Positions 1 to 11,654 of a stretch of DNA of 64,000 bases are shown here, in pieces. Both the position numbers and the translations under genes were made by a program. Under the pieces are notes generated by a model. The model was not told the DNA's origin, ran no database searches, and saw nothing but the letters and a program-made list of their open reading frames with translations. Within the stretch, counting starts at the first letter, position 1. Each line of letters starts with the position of its first letter. The DNA comes from Pelobates cultripes (taxonomy: Eukaryota > Chordata > Amphibia > Anura > Pelobatidae). Location of the stretch: assembly GCA_933207985.1 (NCBI GenBank), contig OW240916.1, positions 133,765,022 through 133,829,021 on the forward strand, in the 5' to 3' direction.

Positions 1-190
1 TATATATATATTTAATCCATATCAGTCTAAGTGTAATTTGATATTAATATATATATATATATATAATTATATATATATTAATAGTAAAATACACCTAGAC
101 GGTGTATGTGTGTGTATGTATATGTGTATATATATACTTAGATCATATATAATATATACATATGATCTAAGTATATATAATTATTTTTTT
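1..190. repeat. AT-rich microsatellite with perfect inverted repeat
   Basis: Mostly (TA)n and related AT-rich sequence. Within it the 17-nt arm at 131-147 is perfectly complementary to 161-177, around a 13-nt spacer, so the segment can form a cruciform. No gene is visible. The window begins inside the repeat, so its true extent is unknown. Confidence 0.85.
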
Positions 191-199
191 TTACACCAT

Positions 200-530
200 T
201 AACTTATTTTTATTTTATTTTCAGCCAGCAGGGGGACCACCTGTAATTACAGGCAGCCCCCCTGCCGGCAATACAGAAGCCAGCTATACCCGGCCATGTG
301 ATTGTGGGGTCCTGCTAGGACCCCACTCTCACATGGCCGGGGGGCTTCAACGAGGACGGATGTGCCGCGGGGGCTCCCTGGGAGTCCCCCCCACCGCGAT
401 CGCCGGCGTGGGACCGCCGGCGACCGGGTAAGTTAACAAAAACCGGAGGGCGTACAATTACGCCCGGCGGCGTTTAGAGCCGCCTATTAGAGGGCGTAAT
501 TGTACGTCCTGCGGTTTTAAGGGGTTAAGA
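200..530. repeat. GC-rich hairpin repeat (non-autonomous element core)
   Basis: A GC-rich block in AT-rich surroundings. It holds a strong hairpin at about 288-342 (arms around CCGGCCATGTGA and TCACATGGCCGG, with an inner GGGGTCC/GGACCCC). A pair of complementary stretches around GGCGTACAATTACGCC (449-466) and GGCGTAATTGTACG (493-508) lies just before a GGTTAA end. I see this type of dispersed repeat as a decayed MITE, but cannot assign a superfamily because no TSD is clear. Confidence 0.5.
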
Positions 531-1327
531 GGGATGTATGGGAACAAAACTTGTGTGCACTTGCTGACATTAAAGTTAGTTTAGGTAATGCAGACGTTGG
601 TCTCTCTAACACTGTGGCATGTCCCCTTTCTTCTACACTCACTACAGACATCTTTTCTCTGTCTCAGACTATATACCAGGAACTTCTGCCTGCTAGTAAG
701 AAGGTAAAGAGACAAGTGGACCAGCGAGTGCTAGGGGACAGTCCTTAGAAAGAATGGAGTGAGCGCATCATTAGACGCATTTATGTCAAGCTCAAAGTGC
801 TGCCTGCATAGTATGCCCTTAGTTGGACAGCCTGCAGGATTGGCAGGCAGCCTGACATGCATTCATGCCAGGCTGACCTTCCAATTCTTTGGACAAAGAT
901 GCCCTTTTTTGGGCATGTTCACCCCTTTTGGCAGGTCTTGTCACGTGATTCGCGCCAGTGGCACACCCTTTTATCCCGCCCATTAACTTCCTGCATTACT
1001 GGACACTGCTGTTAGGGGTTATGGATTTACTTGAAAGATGAAAACATAAATTATAGAGAGATTAGCATAGGGTATGTGTTTTCTTATAGCTGCATCCTAT
1101 GAGTTTCCCTCCAGCACCATCTCCATCAGATACATGACGCTTGGGAGGTATGATTGTTTTAGTGTTTTTGGTCAATAAGATTCTGTAATTAGGCCCATCA
1201 TAATTGTCAGCACCAGGCCCACTGTGCTCTTAATCCGGCCCTGTGTGCGTGAGTGTGTGTTTGTATGTATCAGTGATTGCATTTGGGAAGAAAGGACCAT
1301 TTTAATAAAAAAATAATAATAATAATT

Positions 1328-1918
1328 TTGAAGGAACACTATAGTGTTAGGAATATAAACCTGTATCCAAATACTATAGTGTCTCTGTCCCTAGATTGAT
1401 TTTTTAACTATAAAAATGATTTTGTAAAAAGGTGGGGGGAGGGAAGGGGGGAGTTTACTTACATTTATTTATGTTTTTCAAGCACCAAGACTCCCTCTGC
1501 ACTGCTTGCCTCTTTTTTTTTGTGCAATGTCACTGAAGGGGCAAGGCTGGTCCAATCTAATGTTCCTCATACAGGAGCATTGGGGAAATGATGCGCATAA
1601 GTGGCAAGCACTATGGACTTCTAACGCTACACATAGTTAAACATGGCATTGTAGTGGAGGCACCATAGTCAGTGTGACAACTATTAGATTCGTGTTTAAC
1701 CCTTCAAGGTAAGGCAATGTTTTATCTTGTGCAGTTAAACCTACAGGACACTGTGGAGCGAATGGGGCGGCAATATTATTTTGGCCTAGGGCGGCACAAA
1801 TCCTTGCACCAGCCCTGTATACACATAACTAGCTTTGCAGGGTTAAGGGACCTGGTACAGTGCACCCAGACCACTTCAGTGAGCTGAAGTGGTCTGGGTG
1901 CCTCTAGTGTCTCTTTAA
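1328..1918. mobile_element. TTAA-type MITE (diverged copy)
   Basis: The left end reads TTGAAGGAACACTATAGTG and the right end CTCTAGTGTCTCTTTAA, matching the terminal pattern of the better preserved TTAA elements at 3688, 15038 and 37543. The right end carries the same subterminal hairpin (CCCAGACCACTTCA... TGAAGTGGTCTGGG, 1865-1901). The left TTAA is mutated to TTGA. An inner segment at about 1760-1816 (GGCCTAGGGCGGCACAAA... CCAGCCCTG) looks like the end of another repeat nested inside. TTAA targets are typical of piggyBac-like elements. No coding capacity. Confidence 0.6.
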
Positions 1919-2550
1919 GGGATTAGGGAGAAATTCTAGCGAGTGGCAGCACTGAAAGCAATCCAAAGATTCATAGGATTCACAAGATATTATTGTAGAT
2001 TTACAACAAGTTTTTCATTAGTCATTTCACCTATAATCAGTCTCACACGTGGGAACAGATACCAATATCTGGTCCCAAGAGGCTATTGCCTCATTTAAAC
2101 AATTAAAAAAAAAATTTTTTTGCCGTTGCTTTGGTTCTAACACACCTGGTTCCGTACAAACCTTTTGTATTGGAGGTTGAAACCTCAGAGACAGGAGTAG
2201 GGGACACATGATACCAATCTTCGTCCAGGTGGATTTATTTTCAAAAGGTTGTCTGCTGCAGAAGTCAACTATAATAGAGACAAAAGGGGAAATGGGGGTG
2301 TCATGCCAAAAGCATGAGTTGGTGTTTGATGTGTGTTGAGATATGTTGAAAGTTGTTTTTTTGTAAACCTTGGGATGCCGTTTATTGTGGTCTTTGATCT
2401 GGCACCAGGCTTAGACCATAAAACATCTAGATAGCCATCACCAGAGCTGGACACAAGGAATTGCATAGAGTGGGCAATAAACTGCCAGACCAACCCCCTC
2501 TGATCCCCCCCCCCAGGGGTCTGCCCACTGAGAAACAACTAAGTTTGATA
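1919..2550 (+). pseudogene. Decayed Ty3/Gypsy reverse transcriptase/RNase H fragment
   Basis: Conceptual translation from about 1950 gives AIQRFIGFT-YY-RF followed by a stretch resembling ISPI-SLTRGN, the usual end of the Gypsy RT with its connection region. Further on comes GFIFKRLSAAEVNY (about 2225-2270), the junction into RNase H. Frameshifts, internal stops and an A/T run interrupt it. Between 2270 and 2550 only weak RNase H-like traces remain. No start, no intact domain; this is a relic. It abuts the end of the preceding MITE. Confidence 0.6.
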
Positions 2551-3200
2551 TATAATGAGGGTGCCAGACTATCCAGTTGAGTTATTCATTTTTCTTTTGT
2601 CAGCAACTTCTAGGAGACCTATACCATCTAAGACTCTCACAAGAATTCTATATGGGGTAACTACATGTAAGGAATTTCTCCTATTTTATTTTATGTACTG
2701 TTTTGCAATTTGTTATCTGTATGTCATTTATTTCTGTATTTTGTACTCGGCACTGTGAATCCTTTTTGTCAGATTAAATGTTTACTTAATCAGCTTGTGT
2801 CTCTGTTCTCTATGAGCTTCACTCTCCAGAGGAAAGCTCAGGTAAACACGTTACCAAAAGGGTTAACTATATATGTTTTATCAGTAAAAGTAGAACTGTG
2901 ATACTATAATTCTCCTGTGTGTGGGGTAACCTAAGACGCCCGGGTTTAAAAGTCTTGGTGGTGGCAGTAAAGTGTGTACTAAGGGGTTAGTGTAGAAGGG
3001 ATTGCAGGGGTTAATTGAGTGGTTGCTGGGACTAGCAACAAGTAACCAGGGGTCTGGTGTCATTAACCCTGTCACTTCCACACTCTCCCCACTGTCTCGG
3101 CTGGGCCTATAGCCCACGCACGTGACAGGGGGACACACCCGGAACATGCATTTTACAGGAAAGCCTTATAAAGGCTAAAACTGTATTTTTATGTGTGAGC
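2551..3200. other. No gene recognised; LTR-like composition
   Basis: No supported coding region. The stretch has a TTGGTGGTGGCAG motif at 2957-2969 that resembles the possible primer-binding site at 55089, and an AGATTAAATG near 2771 that could be a degenerate polyadenylation signal. This would fit an LTR belonging to the Gypsy relic just upstream, but no LTR boundaries or TSD can be shown. Confidence 0.25.
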
Positions 3201-3224
3201 TGTTCCTTGATCTGTATTATCTAT

Positions 3225-3400
3225 AACTTTGGTCTCTACAGCAGCACCATTCCTGTAAAATGTAAACGCAACTCCCTTTTTGTCTTTACTATGTGAATTT
3301 GGAGTCCAGACCAGATTCCTTTTTGCCTGAGTACCTGGCCCGCCCCCCCAGCTTCAAGTGCCCCTTTGGAGGTGACCACAGGAAAGTATAAATTTGAGGA
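3225..3400. repeat. Dispersed repeat shared with 28.07-28.62 kb (permuted order)
   Basis: Two blocks recur elsewhere in the window. A block around TTTGGTC-CT-C-GCAGCACC (about 3231-3262) matches about 28579-28612. A block starting CCAGACCAGATTCC (3306-3319) and ending GGTGACCACAGG (3370-3381) matches about 28078-28153. Here the first block precedes the second; at 28 kb the order is reversed. Family unknown. Confidence 0.6.
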
Positions 3401-3687
3401 ATGTATGGATAGTAATGTCACTTTAATTATAATTTTCATTTGGTATAGAGCAGATATATGTTATGCATTGTGAATATATAAAAAGCCCCATCACTTTGTT
3501 TAGATTTGACACACTTTGAATTGTGTTTTTTATCACATCTGTAGAGGACTACAGCACAGAATTCAGGGAGGTGACCCCAGATACAGGTTACAATGAGATT
3601 GGTCTCATAGAACAATATTGTCTGTACTATCTGAGCGAATATATATGCAAATAGGGGTAGTTCACCGCCCTCTGTCACACAAAGAAC

Positions 3688-4189
3688 TTAAAGGACCACT
3701 CTAGGCACCCAGACCACTTCAGCTTAATGAAGTGGTCTGGGTGCCAGGTCCTTCTAGGGTTAACCCATTTTTTCATAATTATAGCAGTTTCAGAGAAACT
3801 GCTATAATTATGAATGGGTTAAGCCTTCCCCCTAATCCTCTAGTGGCTGTCTCATTGACAGCCACTAGAGGCGCTTGCGTGCTTCTCACTGAGATTTTCA
3901 CAGTGAGAGCACGCCAGCGTCCATAGGAAAGCATTATGAATGCTTTCCTATGTGACCGGCTGAATGCGCGCGCAGCTCTTGCCGCGCGTGCGCATACAGC
4001 CGACGGGGAGGAGAAGAGGAGGGTCGGAGGAGGAGAGCTCTCCGCCCAGCGCTGGAAAAAGGTAAGTTTTACCCCTTTTCCCCTTTCCAGAGCCGGGCGG
4101 GAGGGGGTCCCTGAGGGTGGGGGCACCCTCAGGGCACTATAGTGCCAGGAAAACGAGTATGTTTTCCTGGCACTATAGTGGTCCTTTAA
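3688..4189. mobile_element. TTAA MITE with TIRs and subterminal hairpins
   Basis: A 502-bp element bounded by TTAA on both sides, with ends TTAAAGGACCACTCTAG and CACTATAGTGGTCCTTTAA. The left end folds into a hairpin (CACCCAGACCACTTCA arm, 3707-3742). The right end folds into another (CACTATAGTGCCAGGAAAAC arm, 4135-4181). Central hairpins include CAGTTTCAGAGAAACTG. The centre is GC-rich and contains a perfect AGGTAAG splice-donor heptamer at 4060. The TTAA target suggests mobilisation by a piggyBac-like transposase. No ORF is meaningful here. Confidence 0.88.
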
Positions 4190-4522
4190 TAAACGTCTCC
4201 AAAATTTTGTAATATCACCTGCAAGCAATTAAATCAATACCTACACAATGATTTCATTCAGCAACCATGTCCAAGATTTTGCATTATCATTTGCAAGCAA
4301 TTAAATCTATACCTACACACTGACTGCAGCCATATCCAAAAATTTGCATTACAATCTGCAAGCTATTAAGTAACTTAACTTCAATCATGACAGAAACTCC
4401 ATGCTGATTTTTACCTAGCTTCCTCACTATCACTTTTGCAAGTATTAGTAACTATAATATGCACAGTGACTGTTTATTTCTGAATGGCTTGTAACTAATA
4501 CTTTCATATTGTGCATGGCTAT
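4190..4522. other. No gene; short direct repeats
   Basis: About 330 bp without coding signal. A motif of roughly 60 bp (around TGCAAGCAATTAAATC-ATACCTACAC) occurs twice, near 4220 and 4290, with a third weaker copy near 4356, suggesting an old tandem duplication. Confidence 0.4.
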
Positions 4523-4882
4523 GAATTATTATTATTTTTTTTTTTAATTTGATAATTTCTATTGGTCAGTAAATGCATAACACAATGGCATTAAACAAAG
4601 ATACATACAAGTCGTTCACATTTCTATGGATGCCGTAGCTGTGTACATATAGGACCTGCATTGCGTCTGGTTGCAGCGGTAGGCACGTATATACATTAAA
4701 CAATAATCGATATTCTACGCCCTATAGACATTGTTCTGTAGTCAGCCGGCTACTTTGTCTAGTGGGGGTGGTTAATAGGTCCTTGTTGTGCTTCCTATTT
4801 CTATATTGCGTTATTTGCATGTACTGTGTCAGGGTGGAGGTCTCTCAGAGGTGGTATTCTCTTGTGCTGTGGGAGGGGTGGT

Positions 4883-7800
4883 TCACGCTGGAGTCTGGTC
4901 AGTGTGCGGTTTTCGTGGGGTCTTGTCTTGTGTAGTCGTGGGCGGGTTCTCTTTGGGAGCGGCTTGCGTTACGGAGCGGGTCAGGAAATCTGTCCACGTA
5001 GTATGGGCTTGTTTCAAGTGTTTTTTAGTTCCAAATTGGGTTGCAAATACTGTTTCATAGACCCAATTGAGTGAGACTTGCTGTATAAGGAGTTCCCTGG
5101 ATGGGATTGCTACCTGTTTCCAATACCTTGCGATAAGTGTCGCTGCTGATATTAATACGTGGTACATGGCTGTCCATGTGGCCTTGGGAGTCTCGTCTGG
5201 GGGGATGAATAAAATGCAGAGTTCTAGGGTGAGGGTTACCTGAGTGCGTATGATATTTGATATGACATTTTGTACTTCGTGCCAAAAGGGTCTGATATTG
5301 TCACATGTCCACCAAACGTGTGTTATGGTGCCCCTTTGGTGTCCGCACCTCCAGCATTTGTCTGTGGATTGCGGCCAGATGTGGTGGACTCTGGCTGGGA
5401 CTAGGTACCATCGGTACAGCAGTTTGCGCTGTAGCTCCAGATGAGTGGCACAGGAAGTTGTTGCCTTGTGTGAGGAGTAGGCCTTGTCCCATTTTTCCCT
5501 AGTTATGGTCCTTCCCAGTTCCGTATGTCAGGACTGTATATGCGTGTCTGGGTGGGTCTACCGTCTGTAGTAGTAGTCGGTAGTTTATGGATATTAATTT
5601 CTTTAGCGGTTTTCTGTGCGTGCACAGGAGTTCGAATTCAGATAGGTGCTCTCGGGTATTAGCGTTGTTGGCGCGGGGTTTATTCTGAGATAGGCATGAT
5701 TTGATCTGCAGGTAAGGGAAAATCAGTCTGGAGGGGAGGTTGTATTCCCTCTGTATGTCTGGGAATGGGCGGAGTTTACCTCCTTTGTATAGCTGTCCCA
5801 CTTCAGTTATCCACCCTTGTTGCCATGGTTTTTTGTCCCATGTTGGTATTAGGGTGGCCAGGCTGTCCAGCGGGGTAGCTAGAGGTACTGGGAGGAAATG
5901 GACCAGGTGGTGTCTGGAAGCGTCCCAGTGGTGCAGTATGTGCTGTGTTGTGGGTAGTAGGTGTGTGGTGTCCCGTCTATGGGACTTGGGAGTCCAGAAC
6001 AGTGTTTGCAACGTTGAGGCTGCCGCCCAGTGGTTTTCTATGTGTAGCCACTGTGGTGAAGTTGGTTGTGGTCTCAGTTGCGGCACTATTGTTAGTGCCG
6101 CTGCTCTATGGTATGCGGTTATATCAGGGAGACCTAACCCTCCCTGTGTTTGGTGCCTTTGTAAGAGTTTTGTCGCTACTCTTTGCTTCTTATTACTCCA
6201 TGTGAAGGCTATTAGCTGTTGCGATAGTGATTTTAGGAAGGCACTTGGAGTGGGGATTTGCAGTGTTCTGTATAGATATTGCAGTTTCGGTAATAGGGAC
6301 ATTTTGATGGCAGCTATGCGGCCCACCCAAGATAAGTATTTCCCCTCCCATGACTGTAGTGTGTTTTTTAAAACGTTAGCTAGGGGGATGTAGTTGGTTT
6401 TGAACAGTGTGGCGGGGTTTTTTGTCATTTTTACCCCCAGGAAGGTTAGATAGTCATCCCTCCAGTCTAGGGGGAACAAACCTTTAAGGAGAGCCATTTG
6501 CTTGTTGGGTATGTTGATCCCCATCGCTTGTGTCTTAGAAACGTTCAGTTTGTAGTAGGATAGGAGGCCATATGTTGTGATGTGTTTCATTAGGTTTGGC
6601 AGGGATATTTGGGGTTGCGTTAATGTGAGAAAGACATCATCAGCGAATATACTCAGTTTGTATTCCCGTTGGTTCAAGGGTACTCCGTGTATGGATGCAT
6701 CCGCTCGTATTCTAGCGGCTAGGGGTTCTAGTGCCAGGACGTAGAGTAGTGGGGATAGGGGGCATCCCTGTCTAGACCCATTAGTGATTGTGAACTTGTC
6801 GGAACAGAATCCCGCGTTTAACACTCTTGCTGTTGGGTGGCTGTATAAGGCCTCCACCATATTAATAAAATGGCTAGGGAAGTTCATTCTCATCAGGACT
6901 ATTTTCAGGAATCCCCAATTTAGTCTGTCGAAGGCCTTCTCTGCATCTAAGGACACGAGAAGGCCTCCCACGTTCGACCTCTGTATAGTGTGTATGAGGT
7001 TTAATACTTTTCGGGTATTGTCTGCCCCTTGCCTCCCTGATACGAACCCTACTTGATCGTCGTGTATCAGGGAAGGATGGTGCCTAGTCGCCTGGCGTAG
7101 ACCTTTGCTAATAATTTGGCGTCTGTGTTGAGTAATGATATAGGTCTAAAGTTGGGGCAGTGAGTTGGGGGTTTACCTGGTTTCGGGAGTGTTTATAATG
7201 TGTGCTAACAGCAGCTCCTCGGGAAGCTTTTTCTCCTGGGTGGCTGAGTTGAATAGCTGTGCTAGGGGTTTTGCAAGGGTTGATTTAAATTTTTTGTAAT
7301 ACAGGTTTGTGAACCCGTCTGGGCCCGGGGCTTTGTTAGTTGGAAGGGGTTGTATGGCTTCCTCTACCTCTGTGATTGTGACTGGGTGCTGTAGTGTGGC
7401 TGCCTGGTCTGCGGTGAGGGTCTGTAGTGGAGTGTCTTGGAGGTAGGTTATGATTTCCTGGTCATCTGGTACGTGCAGTTGGTTAGAGTGTGCTAGGTTG
7501 TATAGTTGGCGGTAGTAGCTTGCGAATGCATTGCTAATATCTATGGGGGATACAACTTTTGTGTTGTTGGCTGTATATACATACGGTATTTTGGCGTTTG
7601 CCTCTACTTTCTTCAATCTAGTTGCTAGTATCCTACTGGCTTTGTTGCCCTGGGTTTAATGTGTGGCTTTCAGTTTGCGGAGGTTGTATCCGACTTGTTG
7701 CAGGGTGTGTGTTTTAATTTCTTTCGTTCTTTCCCCAATTCTTTGTTGTGTGTCTGCAGTCGGTTGGGTTTTGTTTTTGCATGTGAGGTCTGCCAGCTGT

Positions 7801-8760
7801 TTGTGCCAGGCTATCCAGTTGGCTCGTCGTGTTTTTTGTGTGTGAGAGGCCTGCTTGATGAGGAGCCCTCTGATTACAGATTTGTGTGCCTGCCATGTAG
7901 TGCTTATAGAAGTGTCTTCTGGTTTGTTCAGAGTGAAAAAGTCGTTGATGGCTTTCTTTATGTTGTCCGTAAAGGAGTTGTCTGTTAGTAGGGACTCGTT
8001 GAGTCTCCAGGGGCTCTTATGTTTATAGTCATAGCTATCTTTAAGGGTTATGGTTTAAGGAGCGTGGTCTGACCACGAGATGGTGCCTATAGAGCATTCC
8101 AGTACTTGGTCTAGATGTCGACCCTCAACATGAAACCTGTCTATTCTCGTGTATGTGTTGTGTGCGGCAGAGAAATATGTGTAGTCCTTTTCCTGTGGGT
8201 GTAGGACTCTCCACACATCGTATAGCCCCCGTTCCTCTAGTAGTTTTAGGTGGTTCATGCAGGCTGTTTGTTGTCGGGAACGTGTTGTGTGGGGGATTTG
8301 CGTCGTAGTGTCCATGCTAGGATCTAAGATATGGTTGAAATCCCCACACAGAACCAGTATACCCTCTTGGATTGGGCGGAGGAGAGACAGAATTCTGTGT
8401 AGGAAGTTCCTTTGGTTTGTGTTTGGGGCATATGCATTGGCAATCATGTATTTGTTGTTATTGATCATGCAAACTAGCATGAGGTAGCGGCCCTCAGGGT
8501 CTGTTCGCGAAGAGTGGTATTGGAATGAGACCTTGTTGCTAATCAGTATTGATACGCCCTTAGTTTTTTGTCCTGATGTGGCATGATATTGGTGTGGGAA
8601 TTGTGACGGCTTGATTTTTGGTGTTGTCTTGAAATGTGTTTCTTGGAGGCACAACACATCTGGTTGTGTCTGTTTAAAGTCCCTGAGTAAGCAGTGTCGT
8701 TTATATGGGGTGTTCAGTCTAGGTGGGTTTTATCTCTTTGGGTCTGAGAGTTAGCGGAGG
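4883..8760 (-). pseudogene. L1 ORF2 (endonuclease/reverse transcriptase), frameshifted
   Basis: The span of about 3.9 kb (about 1290 codons) matches a full L1 ORF2. The APE-type endonuclease lies at 8657-8055, with LCLQETHF, CGDFNHILDP and ISWSDHAP motifs. The RT N-terminal part lies at 7616-7173, with NKAPGPDGF. The RT core at 6971-5499 is 490 aa: SLDAEKAFD (res. 7-15), SRQGCPLSP (66-74) and the catalytic FADD (109-112). A cysteine-rich C-terminal motif of CX2CX8HX4C type (CWRCG...H...C) is at about 5357-5300. The C-terminal frame ends at 4883. Frame changes near 7170, 5495 and 5300 and a stop upstream of the endonuclease inactivate it. Confidence 0.9.
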
Positions 8761-9619
8761 GTGGGTCCTCCCTTAGGCTAGTTGTAAGATACTCCAGACA
8801 TATTGGTCCCCTTAGGGGGGTCTCCCTGTGGTGTTTGCAAATTAAAGTACCCTCCTCCAGAGAGGTTAGAGAGGGGGGGGGGATGGAGGGGAACCGTGCC
8901 GTGAGTGGACGGTTAACAAGAAGAACTGTAATGCAGCCCAGTTAAGGGCTATGTGGCTGTACAGTAGTATCATGTGGGAGCGTGGTACTTGAGAGTTTGA
9001 AATAACATAGGTATCCCGGCCTAGTTGTCGCTGTGACCACATACTCGGTGTGAGTGGTGTGTGACCCCGATTTAGCCCGGTGTCTCTAGGCATCTATTGG
9101 GGTTTTGTGGGTCGTTTGCGACATATCATAGCCTTTAACCTTCCATGACCTTAACAATATACAACAGAAAATAACCATAACATTAACATTTGGCACTGCT
9201 GGATCGGTTCTTCAGCCGGAGTACGTGTGTGTGTGTAAGTCAGCGGAATAGGGAGCGTTTGGGTTCCGCCACCATGGGTGCATAGTGATGTATGCCAACG
9301 TGCATGAGTGTGTGAGCAGTGTGTGGTTTGTGTGTGGGACATTACCCCATGAGTCTTACAGCGGTTGGGCTTCTTGTCTCCTGTTGAATCTCTGCACGTG
9401 GAGTTGCACCGTTCAAAGTCCATGGTTGGTGCTGTAATCCCAACTTGTTGTGTCAGCTGGAAGTCCGTATGAGGAAGAGTCCGATCAGGCAGTATCTCGT
9501 CGGGGGAGGCGGGTGTAGTGAGACAGGAGTAGAGCTTCTCCCAGTTCGGGTGGATCTCTCTCCTGCTCAGGTGCGTGCTTTCTTCCATTCAGGCTGTATT
9601 TTGGTGGGCTGTGTCTGGC

Positions 9620-10511
9620 TGTTTCCGTGTGGTTGCGCTTGGATTCCTCATCATTTCAGGGTTTTCCATCCCTCGTCTGGGGTGGTGATGGTGTGGATTG
9701 TCCCATTTCTGTGCACCAGTAGGCGAACCGGGTGGCCCCAGCGATATTGTACCTCTTGTTGTCGCAGGGCATCCGTGACCTATTTGAATTCCCTCCTCTT
9801 CTGCAGGGTGAGAGCGGAGAGGTCTCTATAGATTTGTATTGCTTGATATTTCTCGGGGAGGTGTTTGTTTTGTCTGGAAGCTTTTATCAGAGCCTCTTTA
9901 GCATGGAAATAGTGCATGTGGGTGAGGATGTCTCTGGGAGTCTCCTCCGGTAAAAATTTCGGTTTAGCGACTCTGTGTGCTCTGTCCATGAGCAGGACAT
10001 CCGCGGGTAGGTCAGGAGCCAGGATCTTGAAGTACTCAGTGAGATACGCTACCATTTCTGGTTGTTTCACAGATTCAGGTATGCCACGTAGGCGAATGTT
10101 CTGCCTCCTGGATCTGTCTTCGAGATCCATAAGTTTTGTTTGGCAAGATTCCAGCGTGTGTTCTAATCTTTGGACGTGATCCGCCATGTCATTATGGGCC
10201 TCCGCATATTCTCCCATGCGGTGTTCCATGCGGGCTGTCCGTTCACCGAGCTCCTGGACATCTTTCCGTAGGTCAGCTATTGATCTTTTGAAATTTTTAA
10301 TCAGTTTGGATGTCATCTCCTCCAGGCATGTTTGTAGAATTGCCTGTGTTACCGGCTGGTCTCTGGAGCCTGGGGAGTCCTGCAGTGGAATTGTGTCATC
10401 GCCATCTTGCTCCTCGTCTAGAGGGGTCTGGGTTTTGGGTGCCTGATTGCAGGCCGCAAAGAACCCGGATTTGTCCCCCTACTCGCAGGGTTTCTTCCCC
10501 TGTTGGGCCAT
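9620..10511 (-). pseudogene. L1 ORF1 (RNA-binding chaperone), interrupted
   Basis: The best frame runs 10316-9780 (178 aa). It starts with a coiled coil (heptad-rich, SIADLRKDVQELGERTARM) and continues into the L1 ORF1p RNA-binding domain, with DLEDRSRRQNIRLRGIPE and MDRAHRVAKPK motifs typical of the Transposase_22/L1 ORF1 family. A candidate ATG lies at 10511-10509, but the frame after it meets TAG a few codons later. The main frame stops with TAG at 9780-9782. Reading on in the same frame gives further ORF1-like C-terminal sequence until tandem TGA codons near 9650. ORF1p normally coats L1 RNA in trimers; this copy cannot make a full protein. Confidence 0.85.
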
Positions 10512-10644
10512 CGTGGGGTTATGTTTGTGGGGGTTTACTGGTCAGGATCGCTGTTAGTCGCTGATTTAGGCCAGTTAAGGACGGAGCTTTACTCACATGC
10601 GACCGTCCGCGCCATTAGTCAGGCCACGCCCCCGAATTATTATT

Positions 10645-10920
10645 TTTTAGGGAGATAGAATTGAGTTCCCAACATGTTTAAGTTTAACACCAAATGCTAT
10701 ACATCCCATCCATCTATCTCCACTGCCTACTGTTTCTCTCTAATTCTCTACAGAAAGGCATGTTTGTGGTTTCTCAACTCCCCTTGCATTCCTTTTTTTC
10801 TCCAGATCCATACCTCCCACTGAAAACCAGAAGAGCAGAGCTATATCATAAAAACAGTAATGAATGCTACTGCCAGGCATTTCCTTACCTCGTTATATTG
10901 TCATGCCTTAGATTCCTATA
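10645..10920. other. No gene recognised
   Basis: Between the L1 TSD and the hAT-like element no coding or RNA feature is supported. A 75-codon open frame here has no recognisable domain and is probably chance. Confidence 0.4.
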
Positions 10921-11224
10921 GATTATGCCAGTGGTTCCCAAACTTTTTAGGTTCAAGGCGCCCTTAATATTTCAGTATTTTTCCAAGGCACCCCAAGTCA
11001 AAATTTTCAGGTTGTATATCTGTACAGTGATGCAGCATTTACTGGCGCTATAGTGTAACGTACAGTGTTGGTGTTTGAAGGGGTGCTTGTATGCATTTAT
11101 TGTGTTTTAATACAGAGGTGTGTGTGTATGCGATGTTTGCGTTTGATTGCAGGGGTGTGTCTGAATGTAATATTTGTGTTAGATTGCAGGAGTGTGCTTG
11201 TATGTTGTGCTTGTGTTTGACTGA

Positions 11225-11523
11225 TTGGATGTATGCGCATACACTACTACATACATACATACTTACACAGATATTCATGCACATAAACACACAAATGAAT
11301 ATAAATACACCGACACATACACATAAATTCATATAGACACTGACACACACACATAGATACACATAGGTACACACCGACATACACACATGCACCCTGACAC
11401 ACACAAACATTGATACATGCCCACACCATGACACAGATACATACACTGACATAAAAACACATACCATGAAACACAGAGGCACATACACAGATGTGTGCAC
11501 ACACAGAGATACAGAAGCTCACT

Positions 11524-11562
<39 letters not shown>

Positions 11563-11650
11563 ACACACTCATACTCACACACATACACTCATACACTCAT
11601 AACACACACACTCATACATACACTCATACACACACAAACACTCATACACA
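11225..11650. repeat. CA/TA-rich microsatellite field
   Basis: Degenerate ACACATAC/ACTGACAC repeats, with a pure (TA)n block at about 11526-11560. Open frames on both strands here are repeat translations (CVCVYI or HTHTH) and are not genes. The field adjoins the 3' end of the CR1 fragment. Confidence 0.9.
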
Positions 11651-11654
11651 TACT

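Larger units (their letters stand above)
4523..10644 (-). mobile_element. Near full-length L1 LINE with target-site duplication
   Basis: An approximately 6.1-kb L1-type non-LTR retrotransposon on the minus strand. The direct repeat GAATTATTATT at 4523-4533 and 10634-10644 is the TSD. The 3' end is an A-tail (T-run on + at about 4534-4545). The 5' end at about 10633 begins GGGGGCGTGGCC on the minus strand. Order on the minus strand is 5'UTR, ORF1 (about 10511-9620), ORF2 (about 8760-4883) and a short 3'UTR. Length and order match a complete L1, so this is not the usual 5'-truncated copy. Stops and frameshifts in both ORFs make it inactive. Confidence 0.92.

Noticed and set aside
2551..3200. 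LTR with primer-binding site at 2957
   Set aside because: No LTR ends, TSD or partner LTR could be found; kept only as a low-confidence description.
5740..6393. 217-aa plus-strand frame
   Set aside because: Antisense shadow of the L1 reverse transcriptase frame on the minus strand.
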